Assembly (NCBI GenBank): GCA_050184115.1 | Contig: JBFXAQ010000009.1 | Location: 1-64,000, forward strand | DNA: 64,000 nt | Source of the DNA: JACKNG01 sp050184115 | Lineage (GTDB): Bacteria > Pseudomonadota > Gammaproteobacteria > Ga0077536 | Direction of reading: 5' to 3' | Part shown: piece after piece, positions 15,728-24,490 of the stretch | Layout: each line of letters opens with the position of its first letter | How positions within the stretch are numbered: position 1 is the first letter of the stretch | Made by a program: the position numbers and the translations under genes | Notes under the pieces: generated by a model | What the model saw: only the letters and a program-made list of their open reading frames with translations | Databases searched by the model: none | Told to the model about the DNA's origin: nothing

Positions 15728-17775
15728 GGCCGAAACGCCGGGGCGAGCGGCTGTGCGTCCGGCCACGAACCGTACAACCCGAGGATCTCTTCCGGCGGCC
15801 TGCGCGTCGACCATTGGGCTTCGAATTCGTCGAACGGACGGCCGCGCGCGAGGCGTGCGCGGCGTGCCTCGTGGCGGGCGGCGTCGGAGGCCTCGCGGTC
15901 GATGCGGCGCCGTTCGGCGTCCCACACCACGTGGTAGACGTGCTCCGCACTCCAGGCCGAACAGAGCCCCTTGACGAGATCGCGCTCGATGGAGTCGTAG
16001 TCGCGCTCGAGCGGATCGCCGAACCCGGCGCCGCCGGTCGAAAGGCCGATGGTCACCGTCTCGTCGCCGTTGATCGGGCGGGTCACGCGGCCGAAGGGTT
16101 CGGTGGCGAGTTCGCCGAAGCGACCTTCGACCAGGCTCTGGAAATCGAGCGTGCGATCCTCGAGTTGCGCCAGCAGTTCGCTGACCTTGGTGCCCTTCAG
16201 CGACAGTCCCGGCACGGTCGGCGGTGCGTAGCCGCCGAAGAGCGGCTGCGGGGTCTGGATGGTGGAGTTGTCGGCGATGGCCATGAAGTACAGCGCCGGC
16301 ACGTGGTGGGCGGCCCAGAACTGCGCCGTGCCGCAGCCGCCGCGGAAGCGGCCGTGGCCGCCGGAATCCGGCCAGTGCTGCGAGAACGGGATGATCATCG
16401 GGAACTCGTTCTCGATCGACTCGACGTCCGGCGCGCGGCCGAAGGCGCACCACGGGAAGCCGTAGGCATCCATGCCGTCGCAGCACGAGCGCGCGCCCTG
16501 GCCCTCGGTGTTGATGGGGTAGGCGATCATGTCGGCGAAGGGCTGCTGCCATTGCGAGACGCCCGCGATCACCGTGGCGTTGCCGCCGTTGCCCATCGAG
16601 GCGGTGGCCTGCTGCCACTCGTAGGTGGGGAAACGCGCGCGCGAGATGCAGTTGGCCACCGCGCTCATCGCGCCCGAGCAGATCATGACGGCGTTCGAGG
16701 TCGCCGCCCGCGGCGTCGGCGAGAGGCAGCTCGCTTCCGGGAAGACGAAGTCGATGGGCGCGAAGGTCGCGCTGGAAATGGGCAGGTCGTGGAAGACGTA
16801 CTCGTAGATGTAGTTGGCGAGATGCCCCACCACCGCCTGCGGGTGGGCGTTGTAGCTCGACAGGTTCTCCGGGCTGGTGCCGGTGAAGTCGATGACCATG
16901 CGGTCGCCGCGCTTGGTCACGGTCATGCAGCAGTTGCGCATCAGCCCGCGCAGGTTGCCGGCGGCGTCGGAGAAGGTCACGCAGCGGTAGGTGCCGTCCG
17001 GCCAGCTCATGAGGCGCTTGCGCGCGCCGGCCTCGGCCTCGTCGAGCATGCGGCGGAAGAGCCCCGTGACGAAATCCACGCCTTCGCGCTTGCACATCTC
17101 GACGATGCGCAGGCGCACCCGGTCGGCCGTGGTGCAGCGCGCCTTCAGGTCGACCGTGACGTTGGCCTCGGCGCGGATGCCGAAGGCGCGGAACAGCTCG
17201 ATGATGTCGTTGTTGATGCGGAAGTTGCGCCCGATCTTCATCGGCGGCAGGTTCATGCCCTCCTCGAAGCGCGAGGTCGCCGACACCGGCATGCCGCCCG
17301 GCTCCTTGGCGCCGGTCTCGGTGGTGTGCGACAGCGCCGCGGTCCAGGCGACGAGCTTGCCGTCGAAGAACACCGGCGTGATGGCGACCTGGTCGGGGTT
17401 GTGGATGCCGCCGTAGAGCGCATCGTTGGTGTAGAAGATGTCGCCGTCCTCTATCCCCGGGTTGTCGCTGTACCTGGCGATGATGTACTTGATGACGATG
17501 GGCGGGATCACGGCGTGGAGATACGTGCCGGCCGAGGCGTTCACGAGATCCCCCGCGGCGTTGAACATGGCGACGATGGAGTCGCCCGCCACGCCCATGG
17601 AACTGCGCGAAGAGCGCATGAAGATCTCGTAGCCCTCGTCGAGGATGTCGGCGGTACGCTGCACGGCGATCTCGTAGGAGCCGCGGGCCAGCCTGTCGGC
17701 GCAGGCGCGTTCGTAGGCACTCGCTGGCGTGACCTTGAGCGCGGCCAGCTTCTCGGCGACTGTGGGGATGCTCAT
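15724..17775 (-). CDS. Hydantoinase B/oxoprolinase-family carboxylase subunit (ApcD/AcxB-like)
   Basis: The 683-residue product is a HyuB-family protein ('YEIFMRSSRSSMGVAGDSIVAMFNAAGDLVNASAGTYLH', 'IEDGDIFYTNDALYGGIHNPDQ', 'DFTGTSPENLSSYNAHP', 'RFRGGCGTAQFW'). In acetone and acetophenone carboxylases the HyuB-type subunit carries the site where the enolate of the ketone is carboxylated, after the HyuA-type subunit has produced phosphorylated intermediates from ATP. Length fits the 72-kDa subunit of acetophenone carboxylase. Several cysteines replace more usual residues (for example CISRARF), which I read as natural variation. Coupled by ATGA overlaps to both neighbours. Confidence 0.85.
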   Translation of the reverse strand: MSIPTVAEKLAALKVTPASAYERACADRLARGSYEIAVQRTADILDEGYEIFMRSSRSSMGVAGDSIVAMFNAAGDLVNASAGTYLHAVIPPIVIKYIIARYSDNPGIEDGDIFYTNDALYGGIHNPDQVAITPVFFDGKLVAWTAALSHTTETGAKEPGGMPVSATSRFEEGMNLPPMKIGRNFRINNDIIELFRAFGIRAEANVTVDLKARCTTADRVRLRIVEMCKREGVDFVTGLFRRMLDEAEAGARKRLMSWPDGTYRCVTFSDAAGNLRGLMRNCCMTVTKRGDRMVIDFTGTSPENLSSYNAHPQAVVGHLANYIYEYVFHDLPISSATFAPIDFVFPEASCLSPTPRAATSNAVMICSGAMSAVANCISRARFPTYEWQQATASMGNGGNATVIAGVSQWQQPFADMIAYPINTEGQGARSCCDGMDAYGFPWCAFGRAPDVESIENEFPMIIPFSQHWPDSGGHGRFRGGCGTAQFWAAHHVPALYFMAIADNSTIQTPQPLFGGYAPPTVPGLSLKGTKVSELLAQLEDRTLDFQSLVEGRFGELATEPFGRVTRPINGDETVTIGLSTGGAGFGDPLERDYDSIERDLVKGLCSAWSAEHVYHVVWDAERRRIDREASDAARHEARRARLARGRPFDEFEAQWSTRRPPEEILGLYGSWPDAQPLAPAFRP

Positions 17776-19925
17776 GCGGCCACCTCCTGGCTGTCGCGCG
17801 CACCGGGCTCGTACTTGAGCAGGCCGAGTGCGCGATCGTCGATGTGGAAGAACTGCCCGGGCGGCACCACCAAGGTCGTGAACTCGGCCTCGACCAGGGC
17901 CGGACCGCTGACGCGCATGCCCGGCTGCATGTCCTCGAAGCGGTAGACCGGCGTCATCTCGCGGCGGCCACGCTCCGGCCAGTAGGCCTCGCGCTCGCCC
18001 TTCGCCGCCGCCGCCGGGTCGGCCGGGCCGAGTTCGAACCGCGGCAGCTCGGGCTTGGCCGTCGGCACCGTCGCCTTGAGGATGATGTTGTCGAGGTAGA
18101 CACCGCCCGGCTTGTGGATGACGTGCGGGCTGAAGGCGGCGGCGAACTCGGCCTCGAAGGCCGCGTAGATCTCCTCGATGTGTCGCGGGCTCTCGATGCG
18201 CACGTGCGGCGAGGACACCCGCTTCACCTGCACCTGGCCGCCGTAGAGCATGTCGAGTTCGACCGCGTAGACCACTTCGTCGAGATCGAAGCCCTCGGCC
18301 GCGATGTCGATCTGGGCCTGCTCGACGAGTGCTTCGACGGTTTCGTTGAAGGCCGCATAGTCGGTGGCGAGCTTCTCGGTCACCGGTTCCATGAAGACCA
18401 TGCGCCGCGACTTCTCGTAGACGTGCATGATGTCCATCACCGACGAGCCGAGTGCGCAGAACACCGGCGACTGCGGGAAGATCACCGCCAGCGGCACGTC
18501 GGCGCGGAAACCGGCGACGTGGGTCGGCCCGCCGCCGCCGAAGGCGAACACGGCGAAGTCCTCGGGGTGATAGCCGCGCAGGTGGACCTCGCGCTTGATG
18601 GCCGAGGCCATGTTCTCCTCGACGATGTTGCGGATCATGGCCGCGGCCTCGTCGACCGACACGCCGAGCGGTCTGGCGATCTTGTCCTCGATGGCGGCGC
18701 GCGCCTTGTCGGCGTTGAGCGGCATGCGCCCGGAGAAGTAGCTGTCCGGCGCGATGTAGCCGAGCACGACGTCGGCGTCGGTCACCGTCGGCTCGGTGCC
18801 GCCGAGGTCGTAGCACACCGGCCCCGGCATGGCGCCGGCGCTGCGCGGGCCGACCTCGAGGCGGTCGAGCAGCGTGTTGATGGACGCGATCGAGCCGCCG
18901 CCCGCGCCCATCGTCGTGCATTCCAGCATCGAGATGCCGACCATCCAGCGGTCGATGACGGGCCTGAACTCGTAGCTCCGCACGCCGGCGTCGACGACCA
19001 TGCCGACGTCGAAACTGGTGCCGCCGACGTCGGCCGCGATGACGTTCTGGTAGCCGAGCGCACGGCCGAAGTGGTAGGCGCCCATCAGCCCCGAGATGGG
19101 GCCGCCGTTGTAGGTGCGGGACGCCGTGGTCTTGAACATCTCGGCCGAGCCGCCGGTGTTGTGCGTCAACAGGAACGTACCGCGGTAGCCGAGCTCGCGC
19201 AGCTTGTCCCAGGTCGCTTCCATCTCGAGCTTGATCGAGCGCTGCAGGTAGGCGTCGAGGATGGCCGTCATGGTGCGCTCGTACTCGCCGACCTTGCCCA
19301 CCACCTCGTGCGACAGCACCACCGGCAGGTAGCCGACGTGGTAGCCCTTGTATTCCTCGCGGATGATCTCGCGCACGCGCTTCTCGTGCGCCGGGTTGAC
19401 GAACGACCACAAGAGCGACACCGCGATCGATCGCGCGCCGTTGTCGATGAGGTAGCGCAGTTTCTCGCGCACGTCGTCCTCGTCGAGCGGACGCAGGACG
19501 TTGCCGACCGAATCGACGCGTTCCTTCAGGCCCACGATCAGATCGCGCGAGACCAGCGGTTCCGGCTTGTGCTGCACGGCGAGGTTACGCCGCTCGCCGA
19601 TGCGCAGGCCGTCGCACCATTGCGCGCCGCGCCCGATCAGCACCGCCTCCTGGTGGCCCTCGGTGGTCATGAGTCCGAGGCGCGGTCCGCGCCGCTCGAT
19701 GAGGCGGTTCATCGCCACCGTGGTGGAATAGCGCACCACCTCGATCTGCGGCAGCAGCTCCTCGACGTCCATGTCGAGCTGGTCGGCGCCGTCCTCGAGC
19801 ACGTTGAGGAAGCACACCGAGAGGTCGTAGGGGGTGGTCGGCGACTTCGCGATCACGCGCTGGTCGTCGAAGGTCAGGACGAGGTCGGTGAAGGTGCCGC
19901 CGACGTCGATGTCCACGCTTCTCAT
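17772..19925 (-). CDS. Hydantoinase A/oxoprolinase-family carboxylase subunit (ApcC/AcxA-like)
   Basis: The 717-residue product has the HyuA actin-like ATPase signatures: 'DIDVGGTFTDLVLTFDD' at residues 4-20, 'ADVGGTSFDVGMVVDAG' in the middle and 'GAGGGSIASINT' shortly after, plus the C-terminal 'GPALVEAEFTTLVVPPGQ'. The length equals that usual for the beta subunit of acetone carboxylase and the 78-kDa subunit of acetophenone carboxylase. It would phosphorylate bicarbonate and/or the ketone enolate using ATP. Two HyuA-type paralogues in one operon, separated by a small zinc-type subunit, is the acetophenone rather than the acetone carboxylase layout. Confidence 0.88.
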   Translation of the reverse strand: MRSVDIDVGGTFTDLVLTFDDQRVIAKSPTTPYDLSVCFLNVLEDGADQLDMDVEELLPQIEVVRYSTTVAMNRLIERRGPRLGLMTTEGHQEAVLIGRGAQWCDGLRIGERRNLAVQHKPEPLVSRDLIVGLKERVDSVGNVLRPLDEDDVREKLRYLIDNGARSIAVSLLWSFVNPAHEKRVREIIREEYKGYHVGYLPVVLSHEVVGKVGEYERTMTAILDAYLQRSIKLEMEATWDKLRELGYRGTFLLTHNTGGSAEMFKTTASRTYNGGPISGLMGAYHFGRALGYQNVIAADVGGTSFDVGMVVDAGVRSYEFRPVIDRWMVGISMLECTTMGAGGGSIASINTLLDRLEVGPRSAGAMPGPVCYDLGGTEPTVTDADVVLGYIAPDSYFSGRMPLNADKARAAIEDKIARPLGVSVDEAAAMIRNIVEENMASAIKREVHLRGYHPEDFAVFAFGGGGPTHVAGFRADVPLAVIFPQSPVFCALGSSVMDIMHVYEKSRRMVFMEPVTEKLATDYAAFNETVEALVEQAQIDIAAEGFDLDEVVYAVELDMLYGGQVQVKRVSSPHVRIESPRHIEEIYAAFEAEFAAAFSPHVIHKPGGVYLDNIILKATVPTAKPELPRFELGPADPAAAAKGEREAYWPERGRREMTPVYRFEDMQPGMRVSGPALVEAEFTTLVVPPGQFFHIDDRALGLLKYEPGARDSQEVAA

Positions 19926-20308
19926 GCTTCGTCCTCCCCGGCCGGTCGCAGGTGGCCGTCGGCCAGCACCAGTTCGCCTGCCGCGAGGCGCGCCTTGATG
20001 GCGTCGAGGTCGAGTTCGGTGGTGTGGGTGATGGGGTGGCCCGGGGGCAGGTACTCGGTCTCCACCTGCAGGCCGCAGCCCGGGCAGTAGAACTCGAGGA
20101 TGCGCACCCAGGCGGGGTTCGGCGAGAAGGTGAACTCACCCTCGATCAGCGGCGGATGGATCTCGGCCGGGTCGCGCTCGGCGACCAGGAGACCGCGCTT
20201 GACGTTGTCGCGCGCAGCGCCGAGATCGTGGCTGCACTTGCCACAGACCCAGCGCTCGGTGTCGAGGTCGAGATCGAGCCGATCGCCGACGTGCAACAGG
20301 CTGCTCAT
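19922..20308 (-). CDS. Small Zn-ribbon-like carboxylase subunit (ApcB/AcxC-like)
   Basis: The 128-residue product contains two Cys pairs, Cys22/Cys25 ('WVCGKCSHDLG') and Cys75/Cys78 ('FYCPGCGLQVETE'), a likely zinc ribbon as found in the gamma subunits of acetone carboxylase and the 15-kDa subunit of acetophenone carboxylase. In those enzymes the small subunit bridges the HyuA and HyuB partners and has a structural metal. ATGA overlaps with both flanking genes imply fixed stoichiometry. The position between the two HyuA paralogues agrees with the published acetophenone carboxylase gene order as I recall it. Confidence 0.82.
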   Translation of the reverse strand: MSSLLHVGDRLDLDLDTERWVCGKCSHDLGAARDNVKRGLLVAERDPAEIHPPLIEGEFTFSPNPAWVRILEFYCPGCGLQVETEYLPPGHPITHTTELDLDAIKARLAAGELVLADGHLRPAGEDEA

Positions 20309-22239
20309 GCCTTGCCCTCCCGTGTCGCGAGCGCGTCGCCGCGCGCATCCACGTTCAATCGCCAGCCGTCCCCGACCAGCCAGGTGAAAGTGCCGCCATC
20401 GACCACCGCCGGGCCGGCGATGGCGTGGCCCGGCAGGCTGGCGTGGTCGTAGACCGGCAGGCGTCCGTCCCGTCCGAGCGGCGAGGCGCGCTCGGTACTC
20501 GGTGCCGGTGCGAGGCCGGCCGCCCGCGCCGGCAGCGTGACCTGGCCGATGGCGAAACGCGCATCGAGCCGCAGCAGGCTGGCCGCGGCAAGACCGCTCG
20601 CCAGGGCCGGTGCCGCGGCGGCGATGTCGCCGGCGGCGGTGAAGCGCTCGCGCACGTCGTTCTGCACCGTCCAGTGATAGCTCGCGCCATCGGGGTCGAA
20701 GCCTTCGCCGGCGAGGTCGCGGCGCGCCTGGCGGGCGAGCCCGGCGCCGGCGGTGGCGATGGCCGCGGCGTCGGCGCCGGGCCCGAGCGCGCGCTCGTAG
20801 ACGTGCAGCACGTCCGAGGTCGCCGACCCGAAGGCCGAGAACACGGTGCCGAGCGCGAACAGCCGCACCTGGCCGATGCCGAGCGCGTCGGCGACCAGGG
20901 TGCCGAACAGGGGGCCGTTGCCGCCGTAGGCATACAGCGTGACGTCGTCGAACGCGCCCCAGCCGACCTCGCCCACGGTGTCGCGGCCGAGCCCGGCCAT
21001 CATGGCGACGGCGCAGTCGAGCACGGCGCGGGCGGCCACGGTGACATCGGCGCCGAGCGGCGTCGCCACGTGCTGCGCGAGCGCCGCCTCGGCGCGCGCC
21101 ACGTCGAGCACGCGGCGGCCGTCGAGGAAGGCGGTCGGCGAGATCGCGCCGAGCGCGACCAGGGCGTCCGTCAAGGTCGCGTTGCCGCCGCCGAGGCCGT
21201 AGCAGGCCGGCCCCGGCGCCGCGCCCATCGACTCGGGTCCGAGGGTCACGCGGCCCTCGCTCACCCGCGCGATGCTGCCGCCGCCGAGCGCGTTCGAACG
21301 CAGCACCGGCATCGGCATGCGCACCGGGATGCCGAAGATATGGCCCTGGCTGCGCATCTCGATATGGCCGTCGCTGAGCGCACTGGCCTTGCCGGTGGTG
21401 CCGCCGATGTCCATCGCCAGCACGCGCGCATCGCCGCACGCGGCGGCGACGTGCGCCGAGGCATGGGTGCCGAACAGCGGTCCGGATTCGATGGTGTCGA
21501 CCGCCTTGGTCTTGCCGATGCGGGCGACGCCGCCGTTCAGGTGCCCGACGAGGATGTCGCCGCGCCAGTTGTGCTCGACCTTGACCTGGTCCTCGGCGCG
21601 GAACAGCGAGTTGGCGAGCGCGTTGTGCACGTAGGCGTTGATGAGCGCGTAGAAGGTGCGCGACATGTCGTCCGGCTGCATCAGCATCTCGCTGCCGGCG
21701 AGCGCCGGCACCGAGCCGAGGAAATGATCGGGAAACTGCTCCCCGATCACCTTGAGCACCGCCTGCTCGCGCGCGCCGTCGGGGAAGGCGCCCGCGAGGC
21801 TGATGTTGACCCGCCGGATGCCCTGGTCGATGAGGTTCTTCAGCACGGCGACGATCTCGCCGCGCGAGGCCTGCGGGTCGAGCGTGGTGACGTGTTCGGG
21901 GCGCAGCAGCCCCGGCATCACCGTGGCCGTATCGGCCGGGTCGTCGGCGTAGAGGTCGCCGGCGTGACCCGGGCTCACGACCAGCCCGAGGCGCGGCCCC
22001 TTGCGCTCGGCCAGCACGTTGGAGGTGATGGTGGAGGTCCAGCGAATCAGCCGGACCTCGTCGAGAAAAGCACCGAGGCCCGGGAAGCCGAGCGCGGCGG
22101 CGGCGCGCTCGAGGCTCTGCATGAAGGACACGGTGACATCGTGCGGGGTCGACTCGACCTTGATCAGCAGCGGCGCAGCGCCGCCGCTGACCAGGGTGTC
22201 GGTCATCGTCCCGCCGGTGTCGACATCGACACAGTACAT
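20305..22239 (-). CDS. Hydantoinase A/oxoprolinase-family carboxylase subunit (ApcA-like), first gene of the operon
   Basis: The 644-residue product has HyuA signatures 'VDVDTGGTMTDTLVSGG' (residues 4-20), 'AMDIGGTTGKASALSDG' and 'GGGSIARVSEG', with 'GPACYGLGGGNATLTDALVALG' between. MYCVDVDTGG is the start, preceded by an AGGGGAGGGCGAGCACC ribosome site; the 100 extra in-frame residues upstream are promoter region. Size matches the 70-kDa subunit of acetophenone carboxylase. This second HyuA copy is clearly diverged from the 717-residue one, so the two probably bind different substrates (bicarbonate versus ketone). It heads a nine-gene minus-strand unit, divergent from the PucR-type regulator. 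Confidence 0.87.
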   Translation of the reverse strand: MYCVDVDTGGTMTDTLVSGGAAPLLIKVESTPHDVTVSFMQSLERAAAALGFPGLGAFLDEVRLIRWTSTITSNVLAERKGPRLGLVVSPGHAGDLYADDPADTATVMPGLLRPEHVTTLDPQASRGEIVAVLKNLIDQGIRRVNISLAGAFPDGAREQAVLKVIGEQFPDHFLGSVPALAGSEMLMQPDDMSRTFYALINAYVHNALANSLFRAEDQVKVEHNWRGDILVGHLNGGVARIGKTKAVDTIESGPLFGTHASAHVAAACGDARVLAMDIGGTTGKASALSDGHIEMRSQGHIFGIPVRMPMPVLRSNALGGGSIARVSEGRVTLGPESMGAAPGPACYGLGGGNATLTDALVALGAISPTAFLDGRRVLDVARAEAALAQHVATPLGADVTVAARAVLDCAVAMMAGLGRDTVGEVGWGAFDDVTLYAYGGNGPLFGTLVADALGIGQVRLFALGTVFSAFGSATSDVLHVYERALGPGADAAAIATAGAGLARQARRDLAGEGFDPDGASYHWTVQNDVRERFTAAGDIAAAAPALASGLAAASLLRLDARFAIGQVTLPARAAGLAPAPSTERASPLGRDGRLPVYDHASLPGHAIAGPAVVDGGTFTWLVGDGWRLNVDARGDALATREGKA

Positions 22240-22553
22240 GGTGCTCGCCCTCCCCTGGACGGAATCGCAGCCGGTCGCCCGGCGCTGGACGGCCACCCTA
22301 ACCGCTCGCGCCGCGGGCCACCATGTCCGCGCGGGACAAAGGCGCGCGGTCGCATTTGTCCCGCTCCGCCGAAGCGAAGCCCGCCCGGGAGAGCCGTCCA
22401 GACCGGCCTGCGCCGCCCGGAGCGGGCCGACGCCGACGCCTTCCCCGATGCAGCCGATGCAGCCGGCGCGCGGGAACGATCCCGCGCTCGTCGGCTTGAT
22501 CCGCAAGGCGCCGACCGGCACGCTGCTGTCCCCTGCCGCCAACGGATCCGTGC
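22240..22553. other. Divergent control region of the carboxylase operon and PucR-type regulator
   Basis: This 314-base gap separates two divergent starts and should contain both promoters. Besides the perfect inverted repeat described separately, it holds an overlapping smaller palindrome (TGTCCGCGCGGGACA, 22325-22339) and an additional TGTCCCC near 22529. No convincing -35/-10 pair or sigma-54 element could be picked out in this GC-rich sequence, and no small ORF appears real. Confidence 0.5.
22331..22364. promoter_or_regulatory. Perfect 10-base inverted repeat, candidate operator
   Basis: GCGGGACAAA and its exact reverse complement TTTGTCCCGC are separated by 14 bases, giving arm centres 24 bases apart, a little over two helical turns. 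The repeat lies 92 bases upstream of the carboxylase operon start and 190 bases upstream of the regulator. The absence of a U-tract and its position between divergent genes argue for a regulator binding site rather than a terminator. The obvious candidate protein is the divergently encoded PucR/CdaR-type regulator, acting on the operon and perhaps on itself. Confidence 0.55.
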
Positions 22554-24332
22554 ATGGCTGTCTCCGTCGACCAGTTCCCGCCGCGTACCGACGCCCGCGT
22601 CGTCGACGCCGTGCTCGCCGTCGGCACGGCGATGGCGACGACGCGCGACCACGCGGCCATGCTCGCCGCCGTCATCGACGCCGCCTGTCGTACGGTCGGC
22701 GCCGCCACCGGTGGCTTCATGCGTCACGATCCCGATCGCGACGAGCTGGTGCTGCAGGCGCCGGCCTTCGGCGTCCACGACGAGCGCCGCGTGGCGCTCT
22801 ACCGCGCGCGCCTCGCCGACGGCGGCAACGCCGCGCGCGTGTTCCTCTCGCGCGAACCCTACGTCGCCAACGATGCGCGCTCCGATCCGCGCTTCATCCA
22901 GCGCTTCGTGCGCCTGTTCGACACCTACAACACCGTCACCGTGCCGTTGGTGCTGGGCGACCGCCCCATCGGCATCTTCCACGCCATCAACAAGCGCCAG
23001 GGCGATTTCTCCCCGGCCGACTGCGAGGTGCTGAGCGCGCTCGCGCCGCTGCTCGCCGCCTGCCTGCAGTCGGCGCTGATGTTCCGCGCCTTCGAGGACG
23101 AGCGGCGCGACCTCGAACGTTCCATGCAGGCCCACGAGCGCCTGCTCGACGCCGCCATCGGCGCGAGCGATGTCGACGACGTCTGCGCCGCGCTGCACGC
23201 CGTGCTGCACCGCCCGGTCCTGCTGCTCGACGGCCTGCGCCAGCCGCTCGCCTCGCACGGCTGGCGGCTCGACCCGGCCGCCGTGGCGCGCGATCTCGCC
23301 GCCGCCGGCAACGGCACGGACGGCCGCGCGCGGCCCTTCGAGGCGCCGACCTGCGCCGCCCGTCTGACCGTCGTCGACATCCTGCTCGGCAGCGCGCGCG
23401 GCGGCACGCTGCTGGTCGACAGCCGCGACACGCCGCTCGACGCCATCGACGTCAAGGCGCTCGAGCAGGCGGGGACCCTGGTCGCGGTCGAGATCTTCAA
23501 GCGCCGTTCGATCAGCGCGGCGGAGAACCGCCAGGCGGGCGCCCTGCTGCAGGCCCTGTTCAGCGCCGGGCTCGAGCGCCGCGCCGCGGGCGAGCTGCTC
23601 GCGCGCCTCGGCCTGCCGCCGGACGGCCCGTGGCGCGTCATCGCGATCGAACTCGGCCTGCCCGGCGCCGACTCCGGCGACGACGCCCTGCATCGTCACG
23701 GCACGGCCGTGCGCGAAGCACTCGAGCGTACCCTCGGCGCGCTGCGCCAGCGCGTTCGCCTGCTGCACTGGCGCGCCGGCTTCGTCGTCGTCGCCGGCGA
23801 GGACGTCGCCGCGCGCCTGACCGAGCGCGGTCTCGTGCGCCGCCTGCAGCAGGCGCTCGCCCAACTCGAGGTGCTGCCACCGGGAACCCGCCTGCGCCTC
23901 GGCGTCGGCCGCCTGGAGGCCGATCCCACCGCGCTCGGCGCCGCGCTCAAGACGGCCGAGCAGGCCGTGCATGCCATCGCCCGCATCGACGCCCGCGCGC
24001 AGGTGATGCGTTTCGAGGATCTCGGCATCTATCGCCTGCTGCTCGGTGCCAACCGCGCCGACGAGCACGCCGAGTTCGTCGACCACGTGCTCGCCCCCGT
24101 CATCGCTGCCGATCGCGGCGGCGCCGGTGGCCGTGGCCCGCTGCTCGACACCCTCGCCGCCCTGGTCGATCACGATTTCGCGCTGACGCCGACAGCGCAA
24201 GCGCTGGGCGTGCATCTCAACACCGTGAAATACCGCCTGAACCAGCTGCGCGAACTGCTCGGCGGCGATCCCGCGCGCGGCGAATTGCGCACGGAAGTGG
24301 CGCTGGCGCTCAAGATTCGACGGCTGGGCTGA
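22554..24332 (+). CDS. GAF-domain PucR/CdaR-family transcriptional regulator
   Basis: The 592-residue product has an N-terminal GAF-like sensor domain (about residues 15-180, 'AMLAAVIDAACRTVGAATGGFM' to 'VPLVLGDRPIGIFHAINKRQGDFSPADCEVL'), a middle region and a CdaR-type GGDEF-like domain (about 350-490), and the C-terminal PucR helix-turn-helix 'DFALTPTAQALGVHLNTVKYRLNQLREL'. Such proteins are usually activators of catabolic genes that respond to a small aromatic or purine-like ligand. Divergent orientation with the carboxylase operon and the shared operator-like palindrome point to local control. The ATG has only a weak ribosome site. A partial copy of its 3' end lies about 2.2 kb downstream. 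Confidence 0.85.
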   Translation: MAVSVDQFPPRTDARVVDAVLAVGTAMATTRDHAAMLAAVIDAACRTVGAATGGFMRHDPDRDELVLQAPAFGVHDERRVALYRARLADGGNAARVFLSREPYVANDARSDPRFIQRFVRLFDTYNTVTVPLVLGDRPIGIFHAINKRQGDFSPADCEVLSALAPLLAACLQSALMFRAFEDERRDLERSMQAHERLLDAAIGASDVDDVCAALHAVLHRPVLLLDGLRQPLASHGWRLDPAAVARDLAAAGNGTDGRARPFEAPTCAARLTVVDILLGSARGGTLLVDSRDTPLDAIDVKALEQAGTLVAVEIFKRRSISAAENRQAGALLQALFSAGLERRAAGELLARLGLPPDGPWRVIAIELGLPGADSGDDALHRHGTAVREALERTLGALRQRVRLLHWRAGFVVVAGEDVAARLTERGLVRRLQQALAQLEVLPPGTRLRLGVGRLEADPTALGAALKTAEQAVHAIARIDARAQVMRFEDLGIYRLLLGANRADEHAEFVDHVLAPVIAADRGGAGGRGPLLDTLAALVDHDFALTPTAQALGVHLNTVKYRLNQLRELLGGDPARGELRTEVALALKIRRLG

Positions 24333-24490
24333 ACGGCGCGGCGTGGCCGCCGCCGTCGCGACCGCCGCGCACGCGAACTTGCCCCGGCCCGCCGTCACGG
24401 CGACGATGGACAGCGTCACGTGCGATTGGACGCGGAGGGACAACCGGGCTCGAGGGCGTCGGTCGTGCCGCGTATGACGAGGAGGACCCG

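Noticed and set aside
13279..15974. Long frames on both strands around the ligase gene
   Set aside because: Only the PaaK frame has recognisable motifs; the others are shadows, including a minus frame that runs past the ligase start into the neighbouring subunit gene.
17844..20090. 748-residue open frame antisense to the ApcC-like gene
   Set aside because: No domain, no ribosome site, and composition typical of third-position GC shadow; the minus-strand HyuA gene is unmistakable.
22001..24490. N-terminal extension of the M48 peptidase frame
   Set aside because: The frame is open for 2.5 kb but runs across the regulator gene; the GTG with a good ribosome site at 24491 begins the real protein.
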